DNA of 20,083 bases, from positions 2,797 through 22,879 of the forward strand of contig ML210456.1 of NCBI GenBank assembly GCA_004369085.1, read 5' to 3'. A program made the position numbers and the translations under genes. Below, piece after piece: positions 1-9,348 of this stretch. Under the pieces are notes generated by a model that was given only the letters and a program-made list of their open reading frames with translations, did not search any database and was not told the origin of the DNA. The first letter of the stretch is position 1. The number at the start of each line of letters is the position of its first letter. The stretch comes from Coprinopsis marcescibilis. Its lineage: Eukaryota; Basidiomycota; Agaricomycetes; Agaricales; Psathyrellaceae.

Positions 1-1
1 A

Positions 2-193
2 CACCTCTGGAACCACCTCAAGGTCCATTTGGAAGAGTACAAAGAACCAGCTCAAAGTGTTGCTGAGCTGTGGGACCAAGTACAGGAGGAATGGGAAAAG
101 ATTTCAGTGGAAGTATGCCAAAACCTCATAGAAAGCATGCCCAGAAGACTTGCAGCTGTAATTAGGGCAAAAGGAGGCTATACTAAGTACTAA
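2..193 (+). CDS. Tc1-like transposase, C-terminal fragment
   Basis: This open frame enters from the left edge and ends at TAA 191-193, giving the last 63 residues. It starts with HLWNHLK, the block that in Tc1 transposases directly follows the last conserved part of the DDE/D catalytic domain (usual context NPIEHLWxxLK). It then has an amphipathic helix region (AELWDQVQEEWEKI) and ends with the typical tail in which IESMPRRLAAVIRAKGG is readable. In the family this domain cuts and joins DNA at TA sites in the nucleus. The visible part has no frameshift or stop, so the copy may be recent. The catalytic residues are upstream of the window. Confidence 0.88.
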   Translation, partial: HLWNHLKVHLEEYKEPAQSVAELWDQVQEEWEKISVEVCQNLIESMPRRLAAVIRAKGGYTKY

Positions 194-220
194 ATTACAA
201 TAATTACCTCAAAAAAACTT

Positions 221-429
221 GTGCAACAAAACCGTTCACATGACTTGCAAATTTGTGCTATGGGACTCACCTTCCAAATATGGGTGTGGGAACTTGAAAT
301 TGTGCACAGCATTAGATCAAAGACTTATCTAGTACATATATTATTTCTGATATTTTACATAATTTCCTTCCCATGCTGTAAAGCATTTATCTCAAAAGTG
401 CAAAACATGCGAACAGTTTTGTTGGCCAC
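221..429. repeat. Subterminal/terminal inverted repeat pair of the Tc1 element
   Basis: The segment 221-257, 28 bp after the transposase stop, is an inverted copy of the terminal segment about 391-429. Both read GTG(GC)CAACAAAACYGTTCRCATG and then a TTGCA-rich part, with a few substitutions and small indels. The 3' end of the element therefore carries two TIR-like arms about 130 bp apart. Double transposase-binding sites exist in some Tc1-family elements (IR/DR type), but there the copies are direct repeats, whereas here they are inverted. Confidence 0.7.
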
Positions 430-433
430 TGTA

Positions 434-866
434 CTATCCATTTGCCATGGGCTGTGCGCAAGGCTAAACGCCGTGTCTGCGTTCCTTCCTCTGTCAAGGT
501 TCGCGTCATTTGTTGTTATATGCATGGAGAATGGAGGAGGTTCGCTTCAGTGAGGCTAACAAGGCCAAAAATGCGGACAAGGCGGCAAGTGGCAGGACCC
601 ACAGTCACAGTTGATTGACTCCAAGTCATTGATGCCCCGGATCATTTGTTGTGGCGGAGATTCAATTGGAAACCTGGCGAAATCAGAACTTTGTCCGAAC
701 CGTTGAAAGAGGCTACTAGTACTAGTAAGTCCTAGCGTTCATCGCCATCCTGTACAACTGCAATGTCTGGCAGTGCGGCACCGCAAACTTGATACCTAGA
801 CAAGATTTTCAAGCCATAAAATATCGTTCAAGTCTCAATCGAAGCCCTTAACTCATCCTCTTCAAT
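434..866. other. Intergenic, probable upstream region of the 867 gene
   Basis: I see no convincing coding frame. Two overlapping copies of TACTAGTA lie at 714-727. An ATTGG (CCAAT on the other strand) occurs near 664-668. No clear TATA box was found at a sensible distance from the ATG at 867. Confidence 0.4.
714..727. repeat. Overlapping TACTAGTA palindromes
   Basis: Two overlapping copies of the 8-bp palindrome TACTAGTA lie at 714-721 and 720-727. Further exact copies are at 1161, 1637, 3185, 3291, 7680 and 19322. The related palindrome TAGTACTA occurs at 717, 1634, 3188, 7677 and 11100. The function is unknown. Confidence 0.75.
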
Positions 867-1509
867 ATGTTTGCTGCCGTTACACAAGGTGAGAACCTGA
901 CTCCTTTCTAAGTGCAGTGACAGGGACTTAATACACGAACTACTATAAGGCGTCCAGGATCATGTTAACACCAGCTCACTAATTGACCCCACCGAGGCTG
1001 CTTCAGTCAATGCAAATCATGATCATCCAGCTGCAGAGACCGAAGACCACGCCCCCAACTTGCAAGTTGCCCTCCCCAGTTCGCCAGGTCCACCAAGTAA
1101 GTTCTTGCCCCTACATCCTCATATTGTGAATAATTAAGCTCGTGGACTTACGTTAGTGGATACTAGTATGGACTCTGGGTCCAGTACCAAGTCACTGGAT
1201 GATGAGGATCCTTATGCGAGAAACACTACATGGACTTACCATTTCAACAGCAGAAGAGCCGAAAGCATACATGCATACATGAAGACACTGACTCGCTCAC
1301 GTCTGAGAGGCAGGATCCTGACCCAGCAATCCCAGATTGAAGAATTACAAGGGGAGATCTCTGATCTGAAGGACAAGATTCGCGATTTTCAAGACATCAT
1401 GCAGGGCAACAGGGAGAGGATTGCTCAGCTGGAATGTTTGCTCCGGTTAGAGTTCACAACCATCATCCGACTTGTTGGGCTTTTCAATACCAGCCCTAGA
1501 ATACAATAG
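867..1509 (+). CDS. Hypothetical coiled-coil protein, three exons
   Basis: The exons are 867-888, 950-1096 and 1157-1509. The introns, 889-949 and 1097-1156, have GTGAGA and GTAAGT donors and both are phase 1. The joined frame is open and gives 173 residues. An N-terminal disordered, acidic and Pro/Ser-rich part (about residues 1-80) is followed by a basic stretch (MKTLTRSRLRGR, about residues 106-117) and a heptad-rich helix (from ILTQQSQIEELQGEISDLKD to about residue 158) that should form a coiled coil. The tail is short and hydrophobic (TTIIRLVGLF). I recognise no family. The sequence may belong to a longer gene with the open frame at 1993-2562, because both use the same reading frame register. 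The N-terminal exon is only 22 nt, so the start is inferred. Confidence 0.55.
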
Positions 1510-1992
1510 ATATGGTAGATGATTATGTTATAGATTGGATTCAGCTGAGACACCTCTTCAAGCGACCAGCATTAATGTACTGTCACAGTTTCAATCATGT
1601 CAAAAGGTTCTCGGCAGGCACCCGACTCCAAGTTAGTACTAGTACGTTGTCCTACCGGGGCCGACGTCAAAGTGAACAACCATCAGTTGATTTGACTCGG
1701 AGACCCTCACTCCGAACCACAGTAGTAGATGGTTCATGTTCAAGTTCTCATCCCACCATTCGCGACTAATGTTTACCTTGCTGGTGACAAATACTCAGTT
1801 TCCCTCCATTTCTTATGCCCACAATTCCAAGAGTGCCAGTCTGCCCAAAGCAGTCATATTTGTCATATGCCAGTTGACCCAAGTTGAACCAAACCAAAGA
1901 CTCAAGGCCCAGGATGGTGATTGGTATTAGCCTGAGCAGTAGTCACGGTGGTACGAGCAATCGGACTGCGACTGCACACTCCCCATCCTGCG

Positions 1993-2562
1993 ATGCACTT
2001 GTTGTTCCAGTGCCTGAACCGAGACGTACGCCGTAACATTCATACTCAACAAATAAATTCCTTGCCTGAGAACAGACCTCATGCTACAGGATACGAGTCC
2101 AGATCAATTTCAATCTTGCTGCGGCACATCAACAGTCAAGATTGTACCCTCAGCAAACAGAACAAATACCTTCAACAGTGCAGAAGCATACTCAACTGCG
2201 CCATACACTTCTGTCTCACCTTGTCCAGAGATGAGATACATCACCCGCTAGTGCGACGGCTCTGCGAGCTACGGGAACTCCCAAACAGTGGCCCAATGCC
2301 AATTGTGGCCACAAATCTCCAGCGTGAAATTAAAGTGTACGCGCATCAGTGCCTGGTCTCTAAGTTGAGCGCGATCTTGGAGCTACAGGTCCTGTTCATC
2401 CAACAGCAAAACATACGATTGGAATGGCACAGAGTATTTGCTACCAGCTCAAAGAGGGATGTTCTCGATGGTGACAGTCAGTTAAGCCAACCGAGTGCCA
2501 GAGCACTTGAAGGATATTTGGTCGAACTTGATACATTGTCTCGTCAAAGGGTATCATCATAA
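1993..2562 (+). CDS. Hypothetical helical protein, probable terminal exon
   Basis: This is a long open frame, improbable by chance, ending with TAA 2560-2562. From the ATG at 1993 it gives 189 residues. The upstream border is uncertain: a good acceptor (TTGTTCCAG) ends at 2010 and leaves the frame in phase, so 2011-2562 may be the last exon of a gene whose earlier exons lie in 1512-1930. The protein is rich in Leu, Gln, Arg and His, mostly helical in appearance (ELQVLFIQQQNIRLEWHRVF), and contains scattered Cys without a recognisable metal motif. No signal peptide, membrane segment or known domain was seen. It could be the C-terminal half of the coiled-coil gene just upstream. Confidence 0.4.
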   Translation: MHLLFQCLNRDVRRNIHTQQINSLPENRPHATGYESRSISILLRHINSQDCTLSKQNKYLQQCRSILNCAIHFCLTLSRDEIHHPLVRRLCELRELPNSGPMPIVATNLQREIKVYAHQCLVSKLSAILELQVLFIQQQNIRLEWHRVFATSSKRDVLDGDSQLSQPSARALEGYLVELDTLSRQRVSS

Positions 2563-3632
2563 AACCTTCATGAAACGTACAAATTACAACACCGACTACT
2601 ACTTCTTAGTAATTACTGTCAAGAAACATCAGTATCCCCGATTCACTGCCAATTATTTGGTTGCTTCCAAATTCCATGTCCCACCGTCCTGTCAGTCCTC
2701 TGTCAAACTGTTGTCAGTGCAGGGGATGCGCTGTGCCTTCTGGCCCGTACTGGTAGCTTTGGGGTTGGTCGATCCTGCCAGCTGTAAATAGGGGTCAAAT
2801 ATGCTGTTGGATATGACGAGAAAACTTACTGGAACAGGCTGCAGAAGCGGACAAGCTTTTCCAATTGCCACTGGCGATCCAACCCTGTCAGGCTGATTTC
2901 TTACTATGAGGCTTTCCCATAATAAGTAGTACTCCCCACCATCCTTCAGGGCGACTTGTGCGGGCTTTTCTGGCCTCCCGGAATCGGGAGAAGTATGAAG
3001 GTGCAGCTCTTCTTGAAGGCAGTTCCGACTCAGGGTCGGTGAGCATCATTCGGAGTCAACACAGGGTCAGCAGATGATCATCAAATCAAAGGTGCATTGA
3101 AATTTGAAACAGGCGAAACGTGAGACATGTCAGGTCCACAGCATGATGCGAAAATGAAGCTGACTCCTGAGAGAACAGTTATACTACTAGTACTACACCC
3201 GCTCAATGATCAGGTATAATCATTGTAGTCGCATCTTGAGCTCAAGTTCTTGGATGCAAGGGATCCCAGTCAAGGACAGTTGGTGACCCATACTAGTAAG
3301 CACCACTCGTGAGGCCTTCTCAATACTACTTAGTAGCAAGTTGAAACTGCGGTGCCAATACGGCATACTAAGATGATCATCATCCCTCGGAGTCATCGCC
3401 ATCATCATCATCATTGGATCCTCCGAGTTTAGTAGGTGGCGCCTGCAAGGTGCACCGCCCAGTACTGCTAGTAGTAAGCCCTCATCACTGCGTTTACGGC
3501 ACTTATTTAGCACAAAGTACTACTTGGGCCCAAGAGGTTTCCAACTCTTAAACAGCAGCCACGGACGTTCGCAGAATCTCAAAGGTTTCACCACCACCGC
3601 CATCCACACCACTAATTCTTGTCTCTCCATCA
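2563..3632. other. Non-coding stretch without a convincing gene
   Basis: Only short, composition-biased open frames occur here. Visible structure: two small hairpins (CTCCCG/CGGGAG at 2975-2990, and CCGAC/GTCGG just after 3020), TACTAGTA at 3185 and 3291, a CAT microsatellite at 3400-3414 and the palindrome GGGCCC near 3529. The last 60 bp before 3633 are pyrimidine- and CCA-rich, as is common upstream of basidiomycete start codons. Confidence 0.4.
3400..3414. repeat. (CAT)5 microsatellite
   Basis: Five perfect CAT units form a short simple repeat in non-coding DNA. Confidence 0.8.
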
Positions 3633-5289
3633 ATGATTGGCAAAGAGAATACACCTCTCATGAGCACCAATGCCCAAGTCCTCGCTCAAGCCTACGCTTT
3701 GGCTCAAGCTTGCCTTCACCAGCCCCAGCAAGTAATTGGGGTACGGCGTCCAAGAGACCTGAGTGATAATCTCTCTTCTGCACCCAGAAAGCGAGCGTAC
3801 CTTGTTGAAATGATGTTGAGTCAGAAGACACAGCTCACACCTGCAATTAGATGTCGTGGAATAGACCCGCTTACCCTCCGTGGTTGTCATTGCATGAGGA
3901 CGGTGCATCCTTTCTGCAACATTTGCAACGTCATCCAGAATGGGGTTGCCCAGTCCATGCTTTTACAAACCGGTCGGCTGCTCGAATCGTCGTTAAACCC
4001 AAAGTAAGACTCATTCAAGCTATCCAAGACCGCCCTTCTGACGCAAAACGGTACTAAGGGAGAAAGCAGAACATGGAATTTACAAAGCCATGACAAACCT
4101 TATGCCGGACCTTGAGGAGCGGTTGCTTTCGCAGTTGCAAGAACATGAGAATTTCTGTGCTGACCTGGTAAGAGCTCCAGTGGGGCCTCCTGTAATAAAC
4201 TGAAAGCTCACGCCTTCATGCTTCCAGATCGCAAAGGGAGCTAGTAGTGCTAGAGCCGACAACACCAAGGCTATAAAGTCGAATGTGATGGACTGGGTTA
4301 CACCTAATGGCGAGCCTCTCTCCCCACCCCTTGGGGGCAATGTGCCGAAAGAACTGCGCGGATACATACACCATTGGACCAGAAAGCTTCTCGCACCAGC
4401 TGGATTTGATTGGGATAATGAATCGTAAGTTGGTGTGTTTCGCGTATGATTGATTTCGGTCGTTCAAACTTCACATACGTTGGTTCAGGCAACAAGAGGC
4501 CCTCAGATCTGGGGCTTGTATCATTGAAGGGAACTATTGGCCTTTGTTTGTGTACAAAGACTATAAGTACCAACCGAAGAAACCTTGGAAAGGATTGTTC
4601 AGGAGTTGGATCCTTGTCAAGGTTAGTAGTTTATCTGTCCAACACAGTTTGAGCTCAGTAACCCAGTTGACCACAGGGCTTCAAGCACATATTTACCTCT
4701 CCCACATTAGTTGATAAGAGTGTGAGGTCAGCGACACGATCAAGTAACGCTGAGAATCACCAGATGACAGAGGTCACTAAATCGTCCATTGCCTACGTCG
4801 CGATGCAGGTGAGAGGTCTCTCATTTTCATTAATCTCTGATGCTTTTTTACGCTGCCTCGACCTTGCCTTTAGATTCGGTTCAGGATGTCTTCAGACTCA
4901 ACCTTCTCCCAACGCGAGGTTTTGGCTGATTCTGAAACATTTTATGAATCTATTATGGAGATTTTAAATTGGCCCTCAGAACACCGGGAAATTGACCAAC
5001 TCTTGAGGTGGTGGAATCGGTAAGTGATCACACATAATCCAATGATGGATTAATCTGAACTGACGCCATCGGCAGGAACAGGGAGATCTTTCCGCAATAT
5101 CATCAAGAGACAAAGAGGAAGAAAGCAATCATTGAAGGTTTTCCCTCTGTTATTGATGCTATTGAAGCTGCTTGTGCCGCGATAGACGTGGCACGAGCAG
5201 CTGGCACTGAGGCAGCTGACTCAGAAGATGATGCAGGCAAGTCTGACGACGACTTGGATGAAGTTGAAGTCTCAAGTAGTACCCAGTAG
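3633..5289 (+). CDS. DUF6698-type protein, seven exons
   Basis: The exons are 3633-4003, 4059-4167, 4228-4424, 4489-4621, 4677-4808, 4874-5019 and 5076-5289. The six introns are 55-65 bp; most donors are GTAAGA/GTAAGT/GTGAGA and branch-like CTGAC sites are visible. The joined frame is open for 433 residues with every phase consistent. The order of blocks is what I know from the lineage-specific DUF6698 family of Agaricomycetes: an N-terminal variable region; a helical block (AMTNLMPDLEERLLSQLQEH, near residues 135-155); the WVTPNGEPLSP and PKELRGYIHH region; YWPLFVYKDYKYQPKKPWKG; FRSWILVKGFKHIFTSP; the MTEVTKSSIAYVAMQIRFRM block; LLRWWNREIFP; and an acidic tail (SEDDAGKSDDDLDEVEV). The biochemical role of the family is unknown. 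No inactivating change is visible. Start: the first in-frame ATG after a pyrimidine-rich leader; the ATG at 3660 is an alternative. Confidence 0.85.
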
Positions 5290-5507
5290 CAGACAATTTG
5301 TACCTAGTGCTGTGATGTTCATTATTTTACAAACTAATACAACAGAGTAAGATACGACGGGTATATTGGCCGTGTCAGCCAGGTGAACTTTGTGCTGAGA
5401 CATAGCGTGGTGATCTGTTGCTCAACAGACCTTGGGCACAGAAGCATTGCCAGGACACTGACTCGGAAGGCCGTCTTTGGTGTCCTGGGTTTACTTGTTC
5501 ACGATTG

Positions 5508-5813
5508 TTAAATTTGTGGTAAGAATGTGTGGTGTTCTGGGATTTGATTCTTTATATATATATATCTACGTGCAACCCTCATGTCTATATTGTGAAAAGT
5601 TACCTCCTGATTTTTCCTGAAATGGCGATGTTTCTTGATGATATGGCAGGATGTACATTTGACTCGTTTCTGCCATTTCAAGCAGCAAGTAGTAAGGTCG
5701 TCATTGGAGCCAGGGAGGTGATGACACTCAAGAAAAACATTAGTGCATAGTACACATCGTTTTCTTTCAGGGAGTGTTATCCGAACGGGAGGCAAGGTCC
5801 GAGCAGGAGGCAT
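5508..5813 (-). CDS. Possible small Cys-rich protein
   Basis: A 101-residue frame from an ATG at 5813. The first two thirds look protein-like, with the pattern CxxC-x6-CHH, a CC pair and a CxxCH (RCVLCTNVFLECHH and CTSCHIIKKHRHF). This could be a small zinc-binding module of about residues 19-65. The last third is low-complexity (it reads through the TA run) and is probably not coding, so an intron may remove it. No known family is recognised, and chance is a fair explanation. Confidence 0.25.
   Translation of the reverse strand: MPPARTLPPVRITLPERKRCVLCTNVFLECHHLPGSNDDLTTCCLKWQKRVKCTSCHIIKKHRHFRKNQEVTFHNIDMRVARRYIYIKNQIPEHHTFLPQI
5553..5565. repeat. (TA)n simple repeat
   Basis: A short run of alternating T and A, 13 bp long, in non-coding DNA. 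Confidence 0.7.
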
Positions 5814-6269
5814 GTTAGTGAAGTCTCAAATTAGGCTCAGCGAAATATGCAAAGACGTGCTGAACGCGGCTGCTAGGCACGAACAGCAGATTTCGCAGTA
5901 AAACACAAATGAATGAACAAATACACTGGAGCCTCTGGCTCTTTTTACATATTTCAAAGTAACCATGCAAGGCGGTACTACTGTTCAAACTTTAGGTAAA
6001 TTCGCTCGCGCGACTTTGCGAAATTGGACATTGTCCCATTTCAGTACTGAGAATTTGTACATGTTTGTTGCAAACTGAGACCTGCCGGCCATGTATTGCC
6101 TGTCAAGAAGGGAAATTCACAACAAAAGGAGATACTACATGGTAACAGGGAGCGTGCCATGATAATATATAGTCATATACACTATGGGGCAACACATTGG
6201 GTATATTGACAGTCCAGAGTCTGAGACGAAAGTAGGGACAAGGTTTGGGTATAGATTGACAGAAAAAGT

Positions 6270-6845
6270 TCACCGATTATGGGCAGGACACGGGATACCT
6301 GGATTCTCGGAGGTTAGCACAGAAGGCGCACAGGAACCAAGAACTTCTTACCAGTGCTACAAATGTATGCTTCGATTCGGCTATAAGCGACAGTGCTATT
6401 TTCTTCTTTTAAGAAATCCTGGAGATCCAGAATGAGGTCCTCCTGCTTCCTAAGTTGACCTGCCATGGTAGAATCCTTGCCCTCAACCATGTTTGACGAC
6501 AGAAGCATCGTATGGTCCAATGTAAATGCGCACAAGATCTATGTCACGCATGGCAAGGTGTCCGGTCTCTTCATCAACGAGGAGTTCAAGTTTCTTAATC
6601 TCCAAATGTTTCCCACAACTGGATACATCGTGATAATGGGCGAGATGGGGGGATAGCACTTTTGAGGGGGACTCGCATGAGCGCTGCACCCCCAGCAATT
6701 CGTGCTTCGAAGCTCAAATCGCATCCAACCAGGTTGTAGCAGTCGACGGGGTCCTTTTAGTACTTGAGGCTCTGGGTGTCTTCTGGGATCTCCTCTGAGA
6801 AGACTGGTGTGCTACTGGCATTGAATGAAGGGAGGATTCTGACAT
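6270..6845 (-). pseudogene. Probable degraded gene of unknown family
   Basis: On the minus strand an ATG at 6845 opens a Ser/Thr/Arg-rich N-terminus (QSSQRRSQKTPRASSTKRTP). A possible intron (6619-6729) leads in phase to a protein-like block (KKLELLVDEETGHLAMRDID, then LVRIYIGPYDASVV). This block stops at TGA, while the next frame carries an obvious continuation (QLRKQEDLILDLQDFLKEEN and SRIEAYICSTG). A good intron follows at 6299-6351 (GTAAGA donor, TGCTAAC branch, CCAG acceptor), then a last exon IPCPAHNR and TGA at 6270-6272. The frame change near 6486-6510 has no intron of reasonable length (the only candidate is 28 bp), so I infer an indel and loss of function. An upstream ATG at 7036 with a possible further intron is an alternative start. 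I recognise no family. Confidence 0.4.
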
Positions 6846-7036
6846 TGTACACTATCGTTTGTGATTGTAAGGTCATGGGTGGAAATTGTCAATCTGGGAA
6901 AACGGGATACCTGCAAAGTAGGAAGTTCTTCTTGGATGTCGTGAAGCAGGGAATGAAGGCCAGAACGGACGGAAAGGTTACTGGGACCAGCCAGCAGTAA
7001 TGCAGACGAAGCATGGGGATTGAACATCTGCGACAT

Positions 7037-8032
7037 GGGGAGACCGTAATTGAGGTTTGGAAGGGGCGTGAGGATGAAGGAACTTTCAAATGGTCACCGA
7101 ACTTAATGTACAAAATTAGCTGTGAGAAGAACCTACTCAAGTTGGTAACTGGCAGACACCGTTGAGTCCCCGCGCCATCATGATCGTCCGCCAATTGCGG
7201 TGAGACGACTGGCCTGGCCCAACATTTCTCATGCCATTCCACAGACTCCGCCAGCTCCCTCCAACTTGGATGTCGCCAAATACTATGTTTCTTGCCCAGA
7301 ACGATGAGACACCAATAGTAAACTTGACTGATCTGCTCCTACTTCTAAATCTCAAGATACCCTGCACCGATTCCTTCGCTTCCAGTTCTCGATCCCCTGC
7401 AGTGGCACATCTAAACTTGGTCAGTACTATCATGCATCAGATTTTGTACATCATGAGAGGTTCGTACATTCCCGCCAAAAAATGTCTTGGCACGATTTTT
7501 GAACTCAAATTCCCGCTCTCCCTCGCCGATTTCAGCTAAGAAAAGGACATATTCAAGCTTCCGCAGCTTATATCTACCGCCGTATCAATTTTCAGAGCCC
7601 CAAGTAGGGGGGAAAGTAGAATGTACGAACCTCTGATAATGTACGAACATCTGATACATGATAGTATTGTATTGTTTAGTACTAGTAACCCAACTCAATC
7701 CTCGACCCTGACACTGTACACCACCAAGGCCTGTGAATCGGATTATTTGACATTTCTTGACTAATAGGAAGCAAATTCGACCACTATTCAGGTGAGTGAG
7801 AAAGAATTCACAACCAGGCAAGGGTTAAAGTTCATTCGAGAAGCCGATCGGGGGTTTTCAAATTCCTGTCCAAACATGGTACTGGACGGAACCCCCATTC
7901 GTCTTGGGAACGCAGGTACGTTGACTGTGACCCCCGACACCAGCTGCTAGTATAAGATTCAAAGGCCCCAACCGTCTAACGCCCCATTCACTCTCTCCTT
8001 CCTCTTAGACACCAAGTTTCTGCAACAACAAG
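7037..8032. other. Intergenic, no convincing gene
   Basis: Overlapping open frames of about 100 codons occur on both strands near 7137-7539 but have no domain signature and no coherent splice sites. The stretch also holds the 18-bp tandem duplication at 7621 and TACTAGTA at 7680. The 3' part, 7990-8030, is pyrimidine-rich, as expected upstream of the ATG at 8033. Confidence 0.4.
7621..7656. repeat. 18-bp tandem duplication
   Basis: ATGTACGAACMTCTGATA occurs twice in tandem (7621-7638 and 7639-7656) with one mismatch, which suggests a recent slippage or repair event. Confidence 0.85.
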
Positions 8033-9189
8033 ATGTCATCCGATTCAAATCTGGAGGGTCCCACACCACTTGTGGTTGGTGCAAACTCAGGGTGGTCATT
8101 CGATCCCAACTCACACATTCGATTCGTACCTGTGTGTCATTTCTTTTTGCCCTCAATATCTAAGTTTGACATGTGTGCTGTAGATCTCTGGGGGTGTCAC
8201 AAACGCTGTTCAGAGCATTCCTCTGGGTTCTCCGAGCCCTCCTCTTGGTCTTCCATGCATTCCTCGAGCGGGTCAGCTCTTTCCACCAGGAGCACAGTCC
8301 AAGCCAGCGGTTCCCCAGTCATCCGCATCTCCGGTCGCTCAAGGTGTCCGATGGTTGGCAGGCCGTAAGAGGAGCTGCCCTCCCATTGTTCACTGCCACT
8401 CCTTCAGGTTGGCGAACAATTGGCCGCCCTCCACTCGTCCTTCATCCCAAGCCTCCATTCTTGGCAGCCCAGACTCTGCCAAAGCCTGGGTGCCTACCCC
8501 TATGAACGAGTACGAGGTTCTCCATGAAATAATGAGGGACACGTACTCTCAAGGCTGGCCACAGCCACTGCAGGTTGGTGGTGGAATTCCTTGTCGAAGC
8601 AAGCATCCCCGCCCAAAAGTTGTCATCCCGAATCCTCGCCCTTGGACAACAACCATTTCATCGGAAGCCAGCTCTTATCATCTTGTCCACCCTCCACCAC
8701 CCTATCAGTATGTCGTCTTCACTGAGGCTGAAGGACCGACAGTGGTTCCTCGAGCCAGTATGAAAGGTCTGTTTTTTACCAGTCGTTACTTGTTTCTTGG
8801 CTAACTTGTTCTTAGGTCATGTACACGGCCCTAGCCCTCGATTGGTATTTTTTTTTTCTTGAACGTTGGTCAACTAAATGACTTAATCTCATCCGTTAGC
8901 TCCCTCCCACCATAGCCCCAAATGCTCATGAATTCGCTGTACAGGGAGTTGTGAGTGTCTTTTTTTTCATCGTCTTTTCTACACAGCACTAATTTTACTA
9001 TAGATGGAAATTGCTGCGACAAAGGTGAAGAAGCCTGGAGTCTACAGCTGGGTCTGGCGCCATATCCTTGGCCAAGACGCCTCGATGGATATCCCAATAA
9101 TCAAGCGAGTGAGGAGAGATCTTACCTTGGATCTCACCGGGGAGGACGAATCAGAGATAATCCCACTTCGTGGCAACTGGCTTGATTAG
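8033..9189 (+). CDS. Hypothetical Pro-rich protein, five exons, ending at an in-frame TAG
   Basis: The exons are 8033-8125, 8184-8766, 8816-8844, 8900-8950 and 9004-9189. The four introns are 49-58 bp (the 8767-8815 intron has a GGCTAAC branch and TTCTTAG acceptor; the 8951-9003 intron has a GTGAGT donor). All phases agree and give 313 residues to TAG 9187-9189. The protein begins MSSDSNLEGP. A long Pro/Ser/Gly-rich disordered part (about residues 32-125) is followed by a helical block (NEYEVLHEIMRDTYSQGWPQ), more Pro-rich sequence, and a compact C-terminal block (KKPGVYSWVWRHILG, IPIIKRVRRDLTLDL). No known domain is recognised. The frame stays open after the stop for 52 more codons with a Cys-rich tail (next entry), so the TAG may be a recent nonsense change or a read-through site. 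The start is supported by a CT-rich leader and the context AACAAGATG. Confidence 0.65.
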
Positions 9190-9348
9190 AACACAGAGGA
9201 AATCGAGTCCATGGACGATGTGGAGGATACTGCCAGCGAACCATGTCGCACTTGTGGTGCTGTAGTCTGTCCTCGATGCCTGAGGAGCATCCCAAACTGC
9301 GACGATTGTGCTAACATGCATTGTCTCGAATGCGCCAATGATGATTGA
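9190..9348 (+). other. In-frame 4xCxxC tail beyond the TAG stop
   Basis: Directly after TAG 9187-9189, in the same frame, 52 codons remain open to TGA 9346-9348. They encode an acidic linker (NTEEIESMDDVEDTASEP) and a Cys cluster of the form CxxC-x4-CxxC-x6-CxxC-x4-CxxC (CRTC, CPRC, CDDC, CLEC). Eight regularly spaced Cys can bind two zinc ions, as in zinc-ribbon or treble-clef modules; this is inference. Such order is unlikely in random DNA, so it was probably the C-terminus of the same protein. No GT-AG intron that removes the TAG is visible. Confidence 0.65.

Larger units (their letters stand above)
1..431 (+). mobile_element. Tc1/mariner DNA transposon, 3' end
   Basis: This is the right-hand end of a Tc1/mariner element whose remainder lies outside the window. 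It holds the transposase C-terminus (2-193), about 200 bp of 3' non-coding DNA and the terminal inverted repeat. Read on the minus strand the terminus runs CAGTGGCCAACAAAACTG from 431 inwards, and it is followed outside by TA (432-433), the usual target-site duplication of this superfamily. The CAGT start and the TA flank are seen directly. The left end, the catalytic triad and the other TIR cannot be seen, so activity cannot be judged. Confidence 0.85.
5290..6269. other. Intergenic; 3' flank of the DUF6698 gene
   Basis: I see no strong gene here. It contains a (TA)n run at 5553-5565 and a weak Cys-rich minus-strand frame at 5508-5813 (listed separately). The rest, 5814-6269, shows only short random-looking frames. 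Confidence 0.4.

Noticed and set aside
221..553. Plus-strand frame of 110 codons
   Set aside because: It runs through the 3' non-coding part and TIR of the Tc1 element and has no protein-like pattern.
3220..3513. Minus-strand frame with a Met run
   Set aside because: The Met run comes from the CAT microsatellite; no splice sites or domain support it.
7137..7539. Overlapping frames of about 100 codons on both strands
   Set aside because: Neither shows a domain, a coherent intron or a reasonable start context.
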